DNA of 64,000 nt from CAXXOK01 sp963675655 (GCA_963675655.1 OY776489.1:3286001-3350000), one strand, 5' to 3'; counted from the stretch's first letter, positions 37,097 through 46,191 are shown. Notes: generated by a model not told the origin, from the letters alone. A program made the numbers and translations.

Positions 37097-38856
37097 ACCG
37101 ATATCGAAAAATGCCCATGCAGCGCCGCATCCTTTGGACATTCGTACTCTTGGTGCTGCTGATCCTGACGGTAATCATTACCATGCTGACCGCCAAAACA
37201 ATCGGCGATGAAAACCGTCGGTACAGTGCGATTTTGCAACAAGCCTGCGACCAGATCGACGCAAGACTTGAGTCCATCATGGGCGACATCCGCTACACTT
37301 CCTCAACCTATCTTCTCGGCTCCAACATCGCCGATTATATGGCCAACGACTTCTACGCCGGGCGAAAGGAGTACGTCGAAACGCTCCGCAACCTGCGCAG
37401 CAACACGCTTTCCGTTCGCATTAACCCAAATATTTCGTCTATCACCTACCTTACGGATACAGGTGCACTGTACAGCGGCGCGGGCTACAACACAGAATAT
37501 TTAGCGTATATGTCTCAGATTGCCCAGCAGCTTCGCCAGAGCGGCGAAAAATACCTTGTTACGCCTGCCTATGAAACCACCATTAACCAGCAAAGCGTCA
37601 CCACCGTCACCTATGCCTTTCGGGTGGCGAGCCCGTACACGCTCAAGCCCGTAGGCTGCGGTTTCATCAACGTGGATATAAAGCGGCTGGCGCAGAGCTT
37701 TAGCGTGTTGTCTGTCGGCGAAACGGTCGGGGCATTCGCAATGCAAAATGGGCGATCTTATTTCTCCGCGAGCGAAACAGCAAGTGCAATCGCTGCACAG
37801 ACGCTCCCCTACGAGGACGAGATTCGCGAGACATCTCCGTTTGAATTTCACGCCAAATCCGGCGGTGAGAGCTATCTTTGCGTTGCCAGATGGAACAGCG
37901 AGCTTAGCGTGAGTATTGTCAGCTACGTGCCCATGGCTATCATCAGCTCGCAGGCCATGAACGGCATTTTGTTATACCTTTTTACAGTAGTGCTGATGCT
38001 GGCTGTGTTTGTGGTGCTAAGCTACTTTATGGCAGCGCACGTTACCAAGCCCATCCGTGTGCTTCAAGACGGCATGAGGCAGGTTGAACACGGCTGCCTT
38101 GCCCCCATTACCGAGCAGGTCGATCGTCCCGATGATATGGGGGATCTGATTCGCGGCTTTAACAACATGCTGACACGCTTGAAACAGAGCATCCTGCGCG
38201 AATACGAATCCCGCGATATGGAGCGCAAGGCGCAGATCGAGCTACTGCAAAATCAGATCAATCCGCACTTTTTATACAACGCGCTCAATCTGATTACCTC
38301 CATCGGGGAATTGGAGGATGTGCCTGAAATTCCACAGATCGCCACCAGTCTGGCTGATCTGTTCCGTTACAACATCTCTGGGGCACAAACTGTGGCGCTC
38401 TCGGAGGAAATCGCGCAGATCGAGCGCTATATCGCCATCCAAAAACTGTGTATGGCAGGCAATCTGCACGCGGAGTATCATGTTACCGAAGCGGCAGGCT
38501 GCCGAAGAGTATTGAAGTTTCTGCTGCAACCGCTTGTGGAGAACAGCCTTGTGCATGGCGTGGGTAAATCCGTCAAGGACGGTCTGATCGTTATCGACGC
38601 GCGCGTCACCGCCGAGGATCGCTTGCTCATCAGCGTGCATGACAACGGTGTGGGTATTCCACCCGAAACGCTCGCACGGCTGCAAGAGCGCTGCGCGCAG
38701 GACGCGTACAACCGCAAGGACGAAAGCATCGGTCTACTGAACGTGCATTTCCGCTTGCGCGCCGCTTACGGTGACGGTGACGATTATGGGTTGCAAATCG
38801 AAAGCGTTGAGGGCGAGGGCACAACCATTCGATTCTGCTTGCCGCCGGAGGAGTGA
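37093..38856 (+). CDS. YesM-type sensor histidine kinase
   Basis: A 587-residue membrane kinase. A first membrane helix (about 12-35) and a second (about 295-325) enclose an extracytoplasmic sensor domain of about 260 residues; a HAMP region (KPIRVLQDGMRQVE) follows. The His_kinase dimerisation motif is LLQNQINPHFLYNALN with the phosphorylated His near residue 392, and the ATPase has LVENSLVHG and HDNGVGIP. The class usually senses extracellular sugars, sometimes through a solute-binding protein. ATG overlaps the GH65 stop; GGAGG lies five bases upstream. The response regulator follows after four bases. Confidence 0.94.
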   Translation: MNRYRKMPMQRRILWTFVLLVLLILTVIITMLTAKTIGDENRRYSAILQQACDQIDARLESIMGDIRYTSSTYLLGSNIADYMANDFYAGRKEYVETLRNLRSNTLSVRINPNISSITYLTDTGALYSGAGYNTEYLAYMSQIAQQLRQSGEKYLVTPAYETTINQQSVTTVTYAFRVASPYTLKPVGCGFINVDIKRLAQSFSVLSVGETVGAFAMQNGRSYFSASETASAIAAQTLPYEDEIRETSPFEFHAKSGGESYLCVARWNSELSVSIVSYVPMAIISSQAMNGILLYLFTVVLMLAVFVVLSYFMAAHVTKPIRVLQDGMRQVEHGCLAPITEQVDRPDDMGDLIRGFNNMLTRLKQSILREYESRDMERKAQIELLQNQINPHFLYNALNLITSIGELEDVPEIPQIATSLADLFRYNISGAQTVALSEEIAQIERYIAIQKLCMAGNLHAEYHVTEAAGCRRVLKFLLQPLVENSLVHGVGKSVKDGLIVIDARVTAEDRLLISVHDNGVGIPPETLARLQERCAQDAYNRKDESIGLLNVHFRLRAAYGDGDDYGLQIESVEGEGTTIRFCLPPEE

Positions 38857-38860
38857 AAGC

Positions 38861-40354
38861 ATGCGTATCATTATAGCCGACGACGTATTCTACGCGCGTA
38901 AGGCGATCGAAAAAATGGTGCTGGCGTGGGATCCGGATTCCGATATTCTGGAGTTGTGCGACAACGGTGCGCGCGTAATCGCGCTTATTTCAACCCGCGC
39001 TGTGGACGTGCTGATTCTGGACATCCGTATGCCCGGAGTGGACGGCTTGCAGATTGCGGAAATCGTGCGCAGCGATTATCCTCAAGTGCGGATCATCTTG
39101 GTGAGCGGGTACGCAGAGTTTGAGTACGCGCAAGCCGCCGTGCGCAACGGTGTGTTCCGTTACCTGCTCAAGCCGCTCAAGAAGGAAGAGCTTTTTGCCG
39201 TGCTGGATGAGTTGCGGCGAACAGCGGTCAGGAGAGACGGGCAAAGCGTCAGCGAGACCCAGTACGTCGCCTCGAGCTACCGTATGATGCGTTATCTGGC
39301 AGGCATTGAAAATGCCGTACCGTTCTGCCCGCTACCGGAATCCGTCCTTCACAAAGGCTTCGTGCTGGTTGCAATTCACTGCGAGGGCATACAGACGTTG
39401 CGCTTGCTAACGCTGGTTGAACAGACACTGCACGCTGAGGCTTTTCTTTACAATGACCTTCTTCATGTGGAAAATCGGGTTCTGCTGCTATGCAATTACA
39501 GCGGCGTATCACTGCAGCAGTTTCGCAAGGAGGCTGAGCGCCAATTAGAGAACCTAGCTGCGGCGGTTTCGGCAGTCGAGGGTCTGGCACTCTTTGCTGG
39601 ATTTTCCGAACCGCTCGCGGAATTATCGGAAATGCCTTCCCATTATCAGGAAGCCCGGCGCGCACTGTGCATGCGACTGATCGAGCCGAAACGGCGCGTG
39701 TTCCGATTCGAGATCACTGCAAACACGCGCGTACTTTCACGGGATGATTTGCGTATTCTGCGCAGCAAATTGCAAACGCGGCGCGAGGACGACGCGCGGC
39801 AGTTGGTGATGCGTCGCCTTCGCGCCCTGCCGCCACTGAGGCTGACGCAGCTGGAGCAGCTTTATGGCGATTTGCTGACGTTGTGCATGACACTGTCTAT
39901 GGAGGAAGGCACAGCCGAGGAGGATCGTCTACTTCCACGAGGCCTGTGGGAGTTTAATAGCAAGGCGGAGTTGAAACGTTATCTCACGGGGCTACTGGAC
40001 CACAAGCAGTCCGAAAAGACGGGCGAAGGAGGCATCATCAGTGAAATTCAGGCCTTTTTGCGTGAAAACTACTACTGCGATCTGTCTCTTAACGAACTGG
40101 CCGCCACCAAGTATTATATGAATCCCAACTATTTGAGTCGACTTTTCAAAGCTGTTACAGGAATAGGGTTTTCCAAGTATCTGTTAACACTGCGCATGGA
40201 AAAAGCCAAGGAGCTGCTGGCGGACACATCGCTTAGTATCGGTGAAATCGCCTCGATGGTAGGATATACCAGCACGTCCTACTTTATCGCTAATTTCAAA
40301 AAGTATTTCGGCGAAACGCCGGGAACCCTTAGCGAGACTCTCCGCGAAAGCTAA
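38861..40354 (+). CDS. YesN-type response regulator with AraC output domain
   Basis: A 497-residue regulator. The receiver domain (1-120) has the acidic pocket IADD, phosphorylated Asp54 (LILDIRMPG), Ser in ILVSGYAEF and Lys in LLKPLKKEEL. A middle linker domain (about 140-370) precedes a C-terminal AraC DNA-binding domain (about 395-490): LSLNELAATKYYMNPNYLSRLFKAVTGIGF, then LSIGEIASMVGYTSTSYFIANFKKYFGETPG. The ATG at 38861 follows GGAGGAG and fits the receiver start. It probably activates the sugar-binding protein gene 133 bases downstream and perhaps the whole cluster. Confidence 0.95.
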   Translation: MRIIIADDVFYARKAIEKMVLAWDPDSDILELCDNGARVIALISTRAVDVLILDIRMPGVDGLQIAEIVRSDYPQVRIILVSGYAEFEYAQAAVRNGVFRYLLKPLKKEELFAVLDELRRTAVRRDGQSVSETQYVASSYRMMRYLAGIENAVPFCPLPESVLHKGFVLVAIHCEGIQTLRLLTLVEQTLHAEAFLYNDLLHVENRVLLLCNYSGVSLQQFRKEAERQLENLAAAVSAVEGLALFAGFSEPLAELSEMPSHYQEARRALCMRLIEPKRRVFRFEITANTRVLSRDDLRILRSKLQTRREDDARQLVMRRLRALPPLRLTQLEQLYGDLLTLCMTLSMEEGTAEEDRLLPRGLWEFNSKAELKRYLTGLLDHKQSEKTGEGGIISEIQAFLRENYYCDLSLNELAATKYYMNPNYLSRLFKAVTGIGFSKYLLTLRMEKAKELLADTSLSIGEIASMVGYTSTSYFIANFKKYFGETPGTLSETLRES

Positions 40355-40486
40355 CGAGCAAAGAAGTAAGGATTTTGATATGGGCACAAGTCAGTTTTCG
40401 TGTGTCTCAAGACAACGCTAAGCGCTATACTTGAACCATCAAGCAGCCTTAATGGAACAAGGCAGACAAACAGAAGGAGGATTCCC

Positions 40487-41722
40487 ATGAAGAAACTTCT
40501 CAGTATCCTGCTGGCACTGACGATGTGCGTCGGGTTAACCGCCGCCTACGCCGAGCAAGCCCAAACCGTAACCATCGAGTTTTTCCAGATGAAGGACGAG
40601 GGTAATGATTACTACGAAGAAATCATTTCCGAGTTTGAAGCACTCTATCCCAACATCAAGGTGGAGCACACCAATGTTCCCGACGCTGAAACCGTGCTGA
40701 TGACCCGCATGGCATCCGATCAGGTGCCTGACGTTTTCACCAACTTCCCGCTGAACCACACGTCCATCGAGCAGTGCCGCGCAGGCTATGTGATGGACTT
40801 GACGGGCGATCCGATTTTGGACAATGTCAACAGCGACATTCTTGAGATGACAAAGATTGACGACAAATACTACTCCGTTCCCGAATCGCTGAATATGCTG
40901 GGCGTATACTACAACCTTGAGCTGTTCGAAAAAATCGGTGCGACCATACCCGCCACCATCGACGAGCTGTACGCGCTGTGCGATCAATTCGTTGCGGCGG
41001 ACATTACGCCTTTCACCTTCGCAGATAAGGACGTATGGACCGTTCGTCAGTTCTGCGACCGCGCCAGCGTCACCATGCTGGAGGACCCGGTCGGCCTGTT
41101 TGAGAAGATCGGCGCCGGCGAAACCACAGCTTCTGATTCTGCCGAATTGCGCTTGATGGGCGAAACGATTGTTAAACTGCGCACCTACGGTCAGGATGAC
41201 AATCTCGGCACCGGCTACGAGCAGGCTATCGCTGATTTCGCCAATGGCAAAGCCGCGATGTTCTTCTCCGGCACCTTCGCCTATCCCGAAATCGTCAAAA
41301 GCAACTCTAGCCTCAAGTTCGCTATGTTCCGTTATCCCGCCTTCAACGCCGAGAACGACGTGACCGATCGTCTGGGCGTGAACATCGACACCTCCTTCTC
41401 TGTGAGCGCCACGACCGAGCATCCTGAGGAAGCGAAGCTGTTCGTTGCCTTCTGCACCAGCCCCGAGATTGCTCAGCGCTTCTCTGATTACGACGGTACA
41501 CCGTCCGCCATCAAAGGGGTTACCTTTAACAAGGCTGAGTTCGAGGATATGTTCACGAAGTACGTGCAGACTGGAAAAACCATGTCCGTGCCCTCCAATA
41601 GTTGGCCCGCAGGTTTTAGCGGCGCCTACGGCAACCTTTGCCAAGAGTTAATCGACAACGGCGATGTGGACGCTTGGTTGGCTAACCTCAACACGCTGAT
41701 CATCGACAGTTACAACGAGTAA
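40487..41722 (+). CDS. Sugar ABC transporter solute-binding protein
   Basis: A 411-residue extracellular sugar-binding protein of the MalE-like cluster. A signal peptide (MKKLLSILLALTMCVGLTAAYA, 1-22) is followed by a mature domain with FFQMKDEGNDYYEEIISEFEALYPNIKVE, and later FANGKAAMFFSGTFAYPEI, the usual 'G..AM...G.W' region. The only Cys in the signal (LTMC) is a poor lipobox, and AYA|EQ suits signal peptidase I, so the protein may be released rather than lipid-anchored, unusual for a Gram-positive binding protein. AAGGAGG precedes the ATG at 40487. A terminator after the stop would give it more transcript than the permeases. Confidence 0.92.
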   Translation: MKKLLSILLALTMCVGLTAAYAEQAQTVTIEFFQMKDEGNDYYEEIISEFEALYPNIKVEHTNVPDAETVLMTRMASDQVPDVFTNFPLNHTSIEQCRAGYVMDLTGDPILDNVNSDILEMTKIDDKYYSVPESLNMLGVYYNLELFEKIGATIPATIDELYALCDQFVAADITPFTFADKDVWTVRQFCDRASVTMLEDPVGLFEKIGAGETTASDSAELRLMGETIVKLRTYGQDDNLGTGYEQAIADFANGKAAMFFSGTFAYPEIVKSNSSLKFAMFRYPAFNAENDVTDRLGVNIDTSFSVSATTEHPEEAKLFVAFCTSPEIAQRFSDYDGTPSAIKGVTFNKAEFEDMFTKYVQTGKTMSVPSNSWPAGFSGAYGNLCQELIDNGDVDAWLANLNTLIIDSYNE

Positions 41723-41731
41723 GAAACCTCT

Positions 41732-41767
41732 GGGCGGGCTTACCCGAAGGAGTAGCCCGCCCTTTTT
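41732..41767 (+). terminator. Intra-operon terminator or attenuator
   Basis: GGGCGGGCTTAC pairs with GTAGCCCGCCC, followed by TTTTTA. It sits between the binding-protein gene and the permeases. Partial readthrough would produce the common excess of binding protein over membrane subunits. Confidence 0.8.
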
Positions 41768-41796
41768 ATGTCCAAATTCATGCAAGGAGTACCGTT

Positions 41797-42699
41797 ATGC
41801 AAACCACTATCCGTTCCAAAAAGAAAAACAGCGTGCAAATGGGCCGCAATACTTTTCTGGCCTTCACGCTTCCGCCGCTGATCCTCTACACGGTTTTTTT
41901 CGTGTTCTCGGTATTTTACGGTATGTTTTACAGTTTTACCAACTGGAACGGCTATGCCAAGATCTATAATTTCGTAGGCTTTAAGAACTATGCCAAGTTG
42001 TTTACGGATCGTATTTTTAAGAATGCCGTAAGCTTCACTGTGGAGTATACGGTGCTGCTGGTTATCTTTGTTACCATCTTCGCACTGGCGCTGGCGGTGC
42101 TGCTGTGCTCCAAGATTAAGCATCAGACGTTCTTCCGCGCCGCATTCTTCTTTCCCGCAACACTGAGCCTCGTCACCATCGGCCTGGTGTTCAACGAAAT
42201 CTACTACCGTGCGCTGCCCGTTGTGGGTCAGGCGCTGCAAATTGACTGGCTGAGTAAGAATATACTCTCATCGTCGTCCACCGCTATATGGGGCGTGCTG
42301 TTTGTACATGTTTGGAAGAGTGTGTCCATACCCATGGTGCTGCTGATCGCAGGGATGCAAAACATCGGCACAGACCTCTACGAGGCTGCCGAGATCGACG
42401 GTGCAAACGCGTGGCAACGCTTTTACAAGATCACGCTACCGCTGCTGATGCCCATACTGAGCGTCTGCATCATTCTGATAACCAAGGAAGGTCTAACGGT
42501 ATACGATTACATCATGACGATGACCAGTGGCGGACCTGCCGGTTCCACGCAGTCCATCGCCTTCCTGATCTATGAAAATGCCTTTGTTAATACTAAATTC
42601 AGCTATGCAATCACACAATCGGTTGCGATTTTCGTACTGGTCTGTCTGGTATCGCTAATTCAATTCCGCACAACCCGCAGCAAGGAGGTGTCCGCATGA
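41797..42699 (+). CDS. Sugar ABC transporter permease, MalF-like
   Basis: A 300-residue permease with six membrane helices. The ATPase-contact EAA loop is EAAEIDGANAWQRFYKITLPLLMP (about 198-221). It opens with a basic N-terminus and TFLAFTLPPLILYTVFFVFSVFYGMFYSFTNWNGY, typical of binding-protein-dependent sugar permeases. AAGGAG lies seven bases before the ATG. The gene overlaps the second permease by four bases. No ATPase is encoded in the operon, so a shared MsmX-like ATPase elsewhere probably energises it. Confidence 0.94.
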   Translation: MQTTIRSKKKNSVQMGRNTFLAFTLPPLILYTVFFVFSVFYGMFYSFTNWNGYAKIYNFVGFKNYAKLFTDRIFKNAVSFTVEYTVLLVIFVTIFALALAVLLCSKIKHQTFFRAAFFFPATLSLVTIGLVFNEIYYRALPVVGQALQIDWLSKNILSSSSTAIWGVLFVHVWKSVSIPMVLLIAGMQNIGTDLYEAAEIDGANAWQRFYKITLPLLMPILSVCIILITKEGLTVYDYIMTMTSGGPAGSTQSIAFLIYENAFVNTKFSYAITQSVAIFVLVCLVSLIQFRTTRSKEVSA

Positions 42700-43568
42700 C
42701 AACGATCACAACCAGAGGGCTGCGTCGCAGGCCAATCAAACGCGGAGCACTTCCGAGCTTCTTTAAATACGCCGTATTGGGCTTCGGGTGCCTGATGATC
42801 GCCGCGCCGCTATATATCACCATCATCACCGCATTCAAAACCCGCGAAGCCTCCACGGCGAGCTTTTTTTCCTTTCCGTCATCTTTATATCTGGGCAACT
42901 TCGTCGAGGTTATCAGCAAGCAGAACTATTTAACGTATCTGGGCAATACAGTCATTATTACGTCGTTATCGCTTCTGCTGATGGCTTTAGTGATTCCTGC
43001 GCTGTCCTACGCGCTTTCGCGCAATATGCGGCGCTCCAAATTTTATCGTTTTTCCTACATATATTTGGTCATCGGGCTTTTCGTACCCTTTCAGGTGATC
43101 ATGATCCCATTGGTGAAGATCGTCAACTCGCTCAACCTCTCCAACATGTGGGGTCTTATCCTTTTAAATCTCGTGTTCGCATTGCGCGATGGCGTATTTC
43201 TGTTTGTGGCGTATATAGACTCTGTGCCGATTGAGCTGGAGGAAAGCGCGCATATCGACGGATGCAGCGTGCTTCGCACCTACGCGTCTATCGTGTTCCC
43301 GCTGGTTAAGCCTATGACGGCTACGATTTTGATCCTCAAAGGACTAGCCGTATGGAACGACTTCATGCTTCCACTGTTGCTACTGAATAAATCCAAGTCA
43401 ATGTGGACGCTTCAGTTGTTCCAGTATAACTTCAAGACCGCCTATACCTTCGACTACAATCTTGCCTTCACGTCGTTCCTGTTGTCGATGTTGCCGATTA
43501 TGATAATCTACGTTTTTGCGCAAAAGTTCATCATTCAAGGCTTGACAAACGGCGCGGTCAAGGGCTGA
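42696..43568 (+). CDS. Sugar ABC transporter permease, MalG-like
   Basis: A 290-residue permease, partner of the preceding gene. Six hydrophobic segments are visible, with the EAA loop EESAHIDGCSVLRTYASIVFPLVKP (about 187-211). The N-terminal cytoplasmic part is strongly basic (TRGLRRRPIKRG). The ATG overlaps the upstream stop as ATGA, indicating coupling. The transported sugar is inferred from context to be a small alpha-glucoside. Confidence 0.94.
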   Translation: MTTITTRGLRRRPIKRGALPSFFKYAVLGFGCLMIAAPLYITIITAFKTREASTASFFSFPSSLYLGNFVEVISKQNYLTYLGNTVIITSLSLLLMALVIPALSYALSRNMRRSKFYRFSYIYLVIGLFVPFQVIMIPLVKIVNSLNLSNMWGLILLNLVFALRDGVFLFVAYIDSVPIELEESAHIDGCSVLRTYASIVFPLVKPMTATILILKGLAVWNDFMLPLLLLNKSKSMWTLQLFQYNFKTAYTFDYNLAFTSFLLSMLPIMIIYVFAQKFIIQGLTNGAVKG

Positions 43569-43585
43569 CAAAGGAGAGTGCTTGC

Positions 43586-44416
43586 ATGAAGCTGCGTTAT
43601 CTGGGCACCGCCGCCGCGGAGGGCTGGCCTGCCTTATTTTGCCATTGCACAGCCTGCGAGCGCGCGCGTACGCTGGGTGGGCGGAATATTCGTACACGCG
43701 CCCAAGCCGTCGTCAACGAAGAGCTGCTGTTGGATTTTGGACCGGACACCTATCTGCACGTCCTGCGGGACGGGTTGAAGTTGCCATCCATTCACACGGT
43801 TCTGGTAACACATTCACATCAGGACCATTGGTATCCGCAGGAGCTGCTGCTGCGCGGCGAGCCATACGCCCACGAGGCTTCCCAAAGCATGCTGACCGTC
43901 TACGGCTGTGCAGGCGTTAAGGCAGTATGGGACTGGGCAGTGGCGCAAAATGACAGCCCAAACATTCATCGGCGCGTGCAATTTAAGGAAATACAGGAGT
44001 TTGAACCGTTTACAACCGTGGAGGGCTATGCGGTTACGCCGTTGCTGGCCAAGCATAACCGTCAGGAGAAGTGTCTGTTCTATCTGATTGAGCGCGATCA
44101 AAAGCGCCTTCTTTACGCGCATGATTCGGGACTGTTTCCCGAGGAAACGTGGGACTATCTAGCTGGCAAGCGACTTGACGCGGTCAGTCTGGACTGCACA
44201 AACGTGTGCGACCCTGACGGCAGCTACCACATGGGGCTTCCCGCCGACGCAATTGCCAAGCGCAGGCTGATTGAACTTGGATGTGCAGACGAGCGCACAA
44301 CGTTCATCGCCAACCATTTCTCCCACAATGGCAGACTGATGCACGACGAAATTGCCGAGATCGCCGCCAAAGACGGCTTTCTGACCTCCTGGGACGGCAT
44401 GTCGGTCGAGTTTTAA
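43586..44416 (+). CDS. PhnP-like MBL-fold metallohydrolase
   Basis: A 276-residue metallo-beta-lactamase-fold hydrolase. It opens MKLRYLGTAAAEGWPALFCHCTACERAR; the CxCxxC cysteines are the structural zinc site known from PhnP, a cyclic phosphodiesterase. The metal motif HSHQDHW (about 73-79) fits HxHxDH, and the further ligands would be AHDSGLF and ANHFSHNGRL. It ends the sugar-uptake operon, 17 bases after the second permease, with an AAAGGAGAG site. Related enzymes hydrolyse cyclic phosphates or phosphodiesters; why one belongs with a sugar importer is unclear, but it may act on a phosphorylated sugar derivative. Confidence 0.82.
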   Translation: MKLRYLGTAAAEGWPALFCHCTACERARTLGGRNIRTRAQAVVNEELLLDFGPDTYLHVLRDGLKLPSIHTVLVTHSHQDHWYPQELLLRGEPYAHEASQSMLTVYGCAGVKAVWDWAVAQNDSPNIHRRVQFKEIQEFEPFTTVEGYAVTPLLAKHNRQEKCLFYLIERDQKRLLYAHDSGLFPEETWDYLAGKRLDAVSLDCTNVCDPDGSYHMGLPADAIAKRRLIELGCADERTTFIANHFSHNGRLMHDEIAEIAAKDGFLTSWDGMSVEF

Positions 44417-44434
44417 AGCAGGAATCCAGCATTG

Positions 44435-44457
44435 ACGCCGCTTTGTACGGCGTTTTC
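44435..44457 (+). terminator. Hairpin terminator after the sugar ABC operon
   Basis: ACGCCG pairs with CGGCGT around a 7-base loop and is followed by TTTCATT. The stem is short, so strength is moderate. Confidence 0.55.
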
Positions 44458-44521
44458 ATTAATCACTCAGCGCCGCAGAAACCTTAGGGTTGATGCGGCG
44501 CTTCTATATGGGAGGACTCGT

Positions 44522-44935
44522 TTGACAAACATTTTCGTCACAGATCCGGCAAAGCGCTTTTCCCCTTTGCTGGCTGGTGTATTTCAGCTCGTATCTGGGG
44601 CGGTTGAACGATTCTTCGGCCATCAGCGCCCTGATCGGTGCGACGCTCACACTTGCGCAGGCCAGCTGGATCGGCACGGGATTTTACATCGCCTATGCTG
44701 TAAGACAGATTCTAAATGGCATGCTGGCGGATCGCATATCACCGCGTGCGATGGCGACCGGCGTCAATGTGGCTGGAGCGTATTGGTCTTATCGTGGCTG
44801 GTATGTGTGGTAACGGCGACGCTGCTATGCAAAGCAGGCGTGCGCTACGCCATCGAACCTCACGTTGATCCTTTCGACGCCGTTGTTGGTACGGATACGA
44901 AATCAATGCTGGGAAGAATGGTTCGTGTTGGTTAG
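44522..44935 (+). pseudogene. MFS transporter, N-terminal remnant
   Basis: A TTG start with GGAGG six bases upstream begins TNIFVTDPAKRFSPLLAG. After a frameshift the text becomes VYFSSYLGRLNDSSAISALIG, LTLAQASWIGTGFYIAYAVRQILNGMLADRISPRAMAT. Another shift leads to VLVLSWLVCVVTATLLCKAG and a stop at 44935. This is the first two to three helices of a major facilitator protein, with the loop 'GxLADRxxPR' clear. The other nine or so helices are missing, so it is dead. Its start signals are still intact. Confidence 0.7.
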
Positions 44936-45084
44936 CATTTCGGCTATGCCCTCCTCCTGCATTTTTATGGCGCTGCCGAGCTTGGTTTTCCGCAAATAGT
45001 CTGCCCCACCTGCGCTTTGCGCAAGCAGGCTGCATGGTTTTCGCTGCACAAAGATTGCCTTGAGCGTGGGCCGTCTTTATTAGT

Positions 45085-45273
45085 ATGGGTGGCGGGGTGC
45101 TTGGCTTACCGCCCACCGCGGCGTACGGGTGCGGCAAGGACGGCGTGGATGGAAGGTTCGGGCATTATACGATGCTCGCTATACGTGCCTTGCAGGGTGA
45201 CAGGAGGCTAACTGTGAACGGCGTGGCCGGGAGACAGGTGGTTGAGGCGCTTGGCGGGAAATGGAAGGGATAG
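45085..45273 (+). pseudogene. Peptidoglycan-binding domain fragment (endolysin-like)
   Basis: The last 50 residues of this frame read YGCGKDGVDGRFGHYTMLAIRALQ, then RRLTVNGVAGRQVVEALGGKW and a stop, which is the PG_binding_1 fold ('G.DG.fG..T..Av..fQ....l..dGv.G..t...L'). It is the C-terminal end of a cell wall hydrolase, commonly a phage endolysin. No catalytic domain is upstream. It is probably a prophage remnant. Confidence 0.55.
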
Positions 45274-45287
45274 CTTAAATTTTTATA

Positions 45288-45329
45288 AACACCCCCGCGG
45301 CTATTACGGTTGCGTGGGTGTTTTTTTGT
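45288..45329 (+). terminator. Rho-independent terminator
   Basis: AAACACCC...GCGG pairs with GCG.GGGTGTTT, followed by seven T. It follows the peptidoglycan-binding fragment and probably ended that gene. Confidence 0.7.
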
Positions 45330-45343
45330 GCTCAAAGCTGTGC

Positions 45344-46191
45344 TTATCTACATTTATCTTGATTATGATTGCTAATACGCTCTTCGATATCGCGAATGCT
45401 ACAATAAGGAAGAATTACTCCACGCTTTATAAACAGGAAATATTCGCTTGTTTTATCTGTAAATGCAACATCAATAGCCATAGAAAGCAGTTTGTGTTTT
45501 AAATGCATATACCCAGTGTTTGAATCACAAATAAATTCATTCTGAGAATCAAAGCCAAAATTTGAAAAATTGATACTAGAGAATGGAACTAACACTGTAA
45601 GCAAATAACCTTTGCTGTGATTTTTCCAAAAGTTGCGTATCTTTTCAGCGCTTGGCCCCAATTTAGCTAACCAATTCATAAATTCAGGATGATTCCAAAG
45701 ACCTGCTCCATAATTCCAAGGATTATCCATATACAGCATCATACTTGTATAGTCAAGATAAATGGCTCTTGCAACTTGTCCCAATGCTTCATTGTTTATC
45801 TTAGTATATTCAATGCAGTCTAAGTTATATTTATTAAGTTGGAATGTACTTGAGTTAATAGTAAGTTTAGCATTCTCAACGTCAAAATATATACCATATT
45901 TTTCAAGCGTTCGACGTAATAGTGTATCAGCTTTAAGTACATCAGGCAGATACATGATGCCGTATTTTTTTTATCTTGTAGTTCGTTACAAGATGATGTT
46001 ACGTGTTTAGCTATAAACGTTGTTGAAAGTAAATCCCAAGAAATAAGCTCTTCACCATAATGGTTTATAAACAGATCGTGATCATTATTGCAGGTGATTA
46101 TAAGATCATCGATAAATTGATGACCATTAATTCCAAGCAGTTCTTGAATCGTGGAATATGCATTATCTGATGACGTTATATCATAATTCAT
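45344..46191 (-). pseudogene. Unknown gene split by a frameshift at an A8 tract
   Basis: Two overlapping minus-strand frames form one protein of about 280 residues. The first (from 46191) reads MNYDITSSDNAYSTIQELLG to SCNELQDKK. The second continues YGIMYLPDVLKADTLLRRTLEKYGIYFD to the end at 45344. They meet at eight A residues (minus strand, 45965-45972); nine A would join the frames exactly (DKKKYGIMYLPD). Either a base was lost or misread, or the product needs -1 frameshifting or polymerase slippage. I recognise no family. The gene is AT-rich compared with its neighbours, a sign of transfer, and ends in a polar, helix-poor domain. Confidence 0.55.

Noticed and set aside
36038..37141. 367-codon open frame on the minus strand
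   Set aside because: It is antisense to the GH65 gene, which has clear catalytic motifs; high third-position GC leaves the opposite strand open.
40535..41644. 369-codon minus-strand frame rich in Gly, His and Val
   Set aside because: Antisense shadow of the sugar-binding protein gene; composition reflects the opposite-strand codon pattern.
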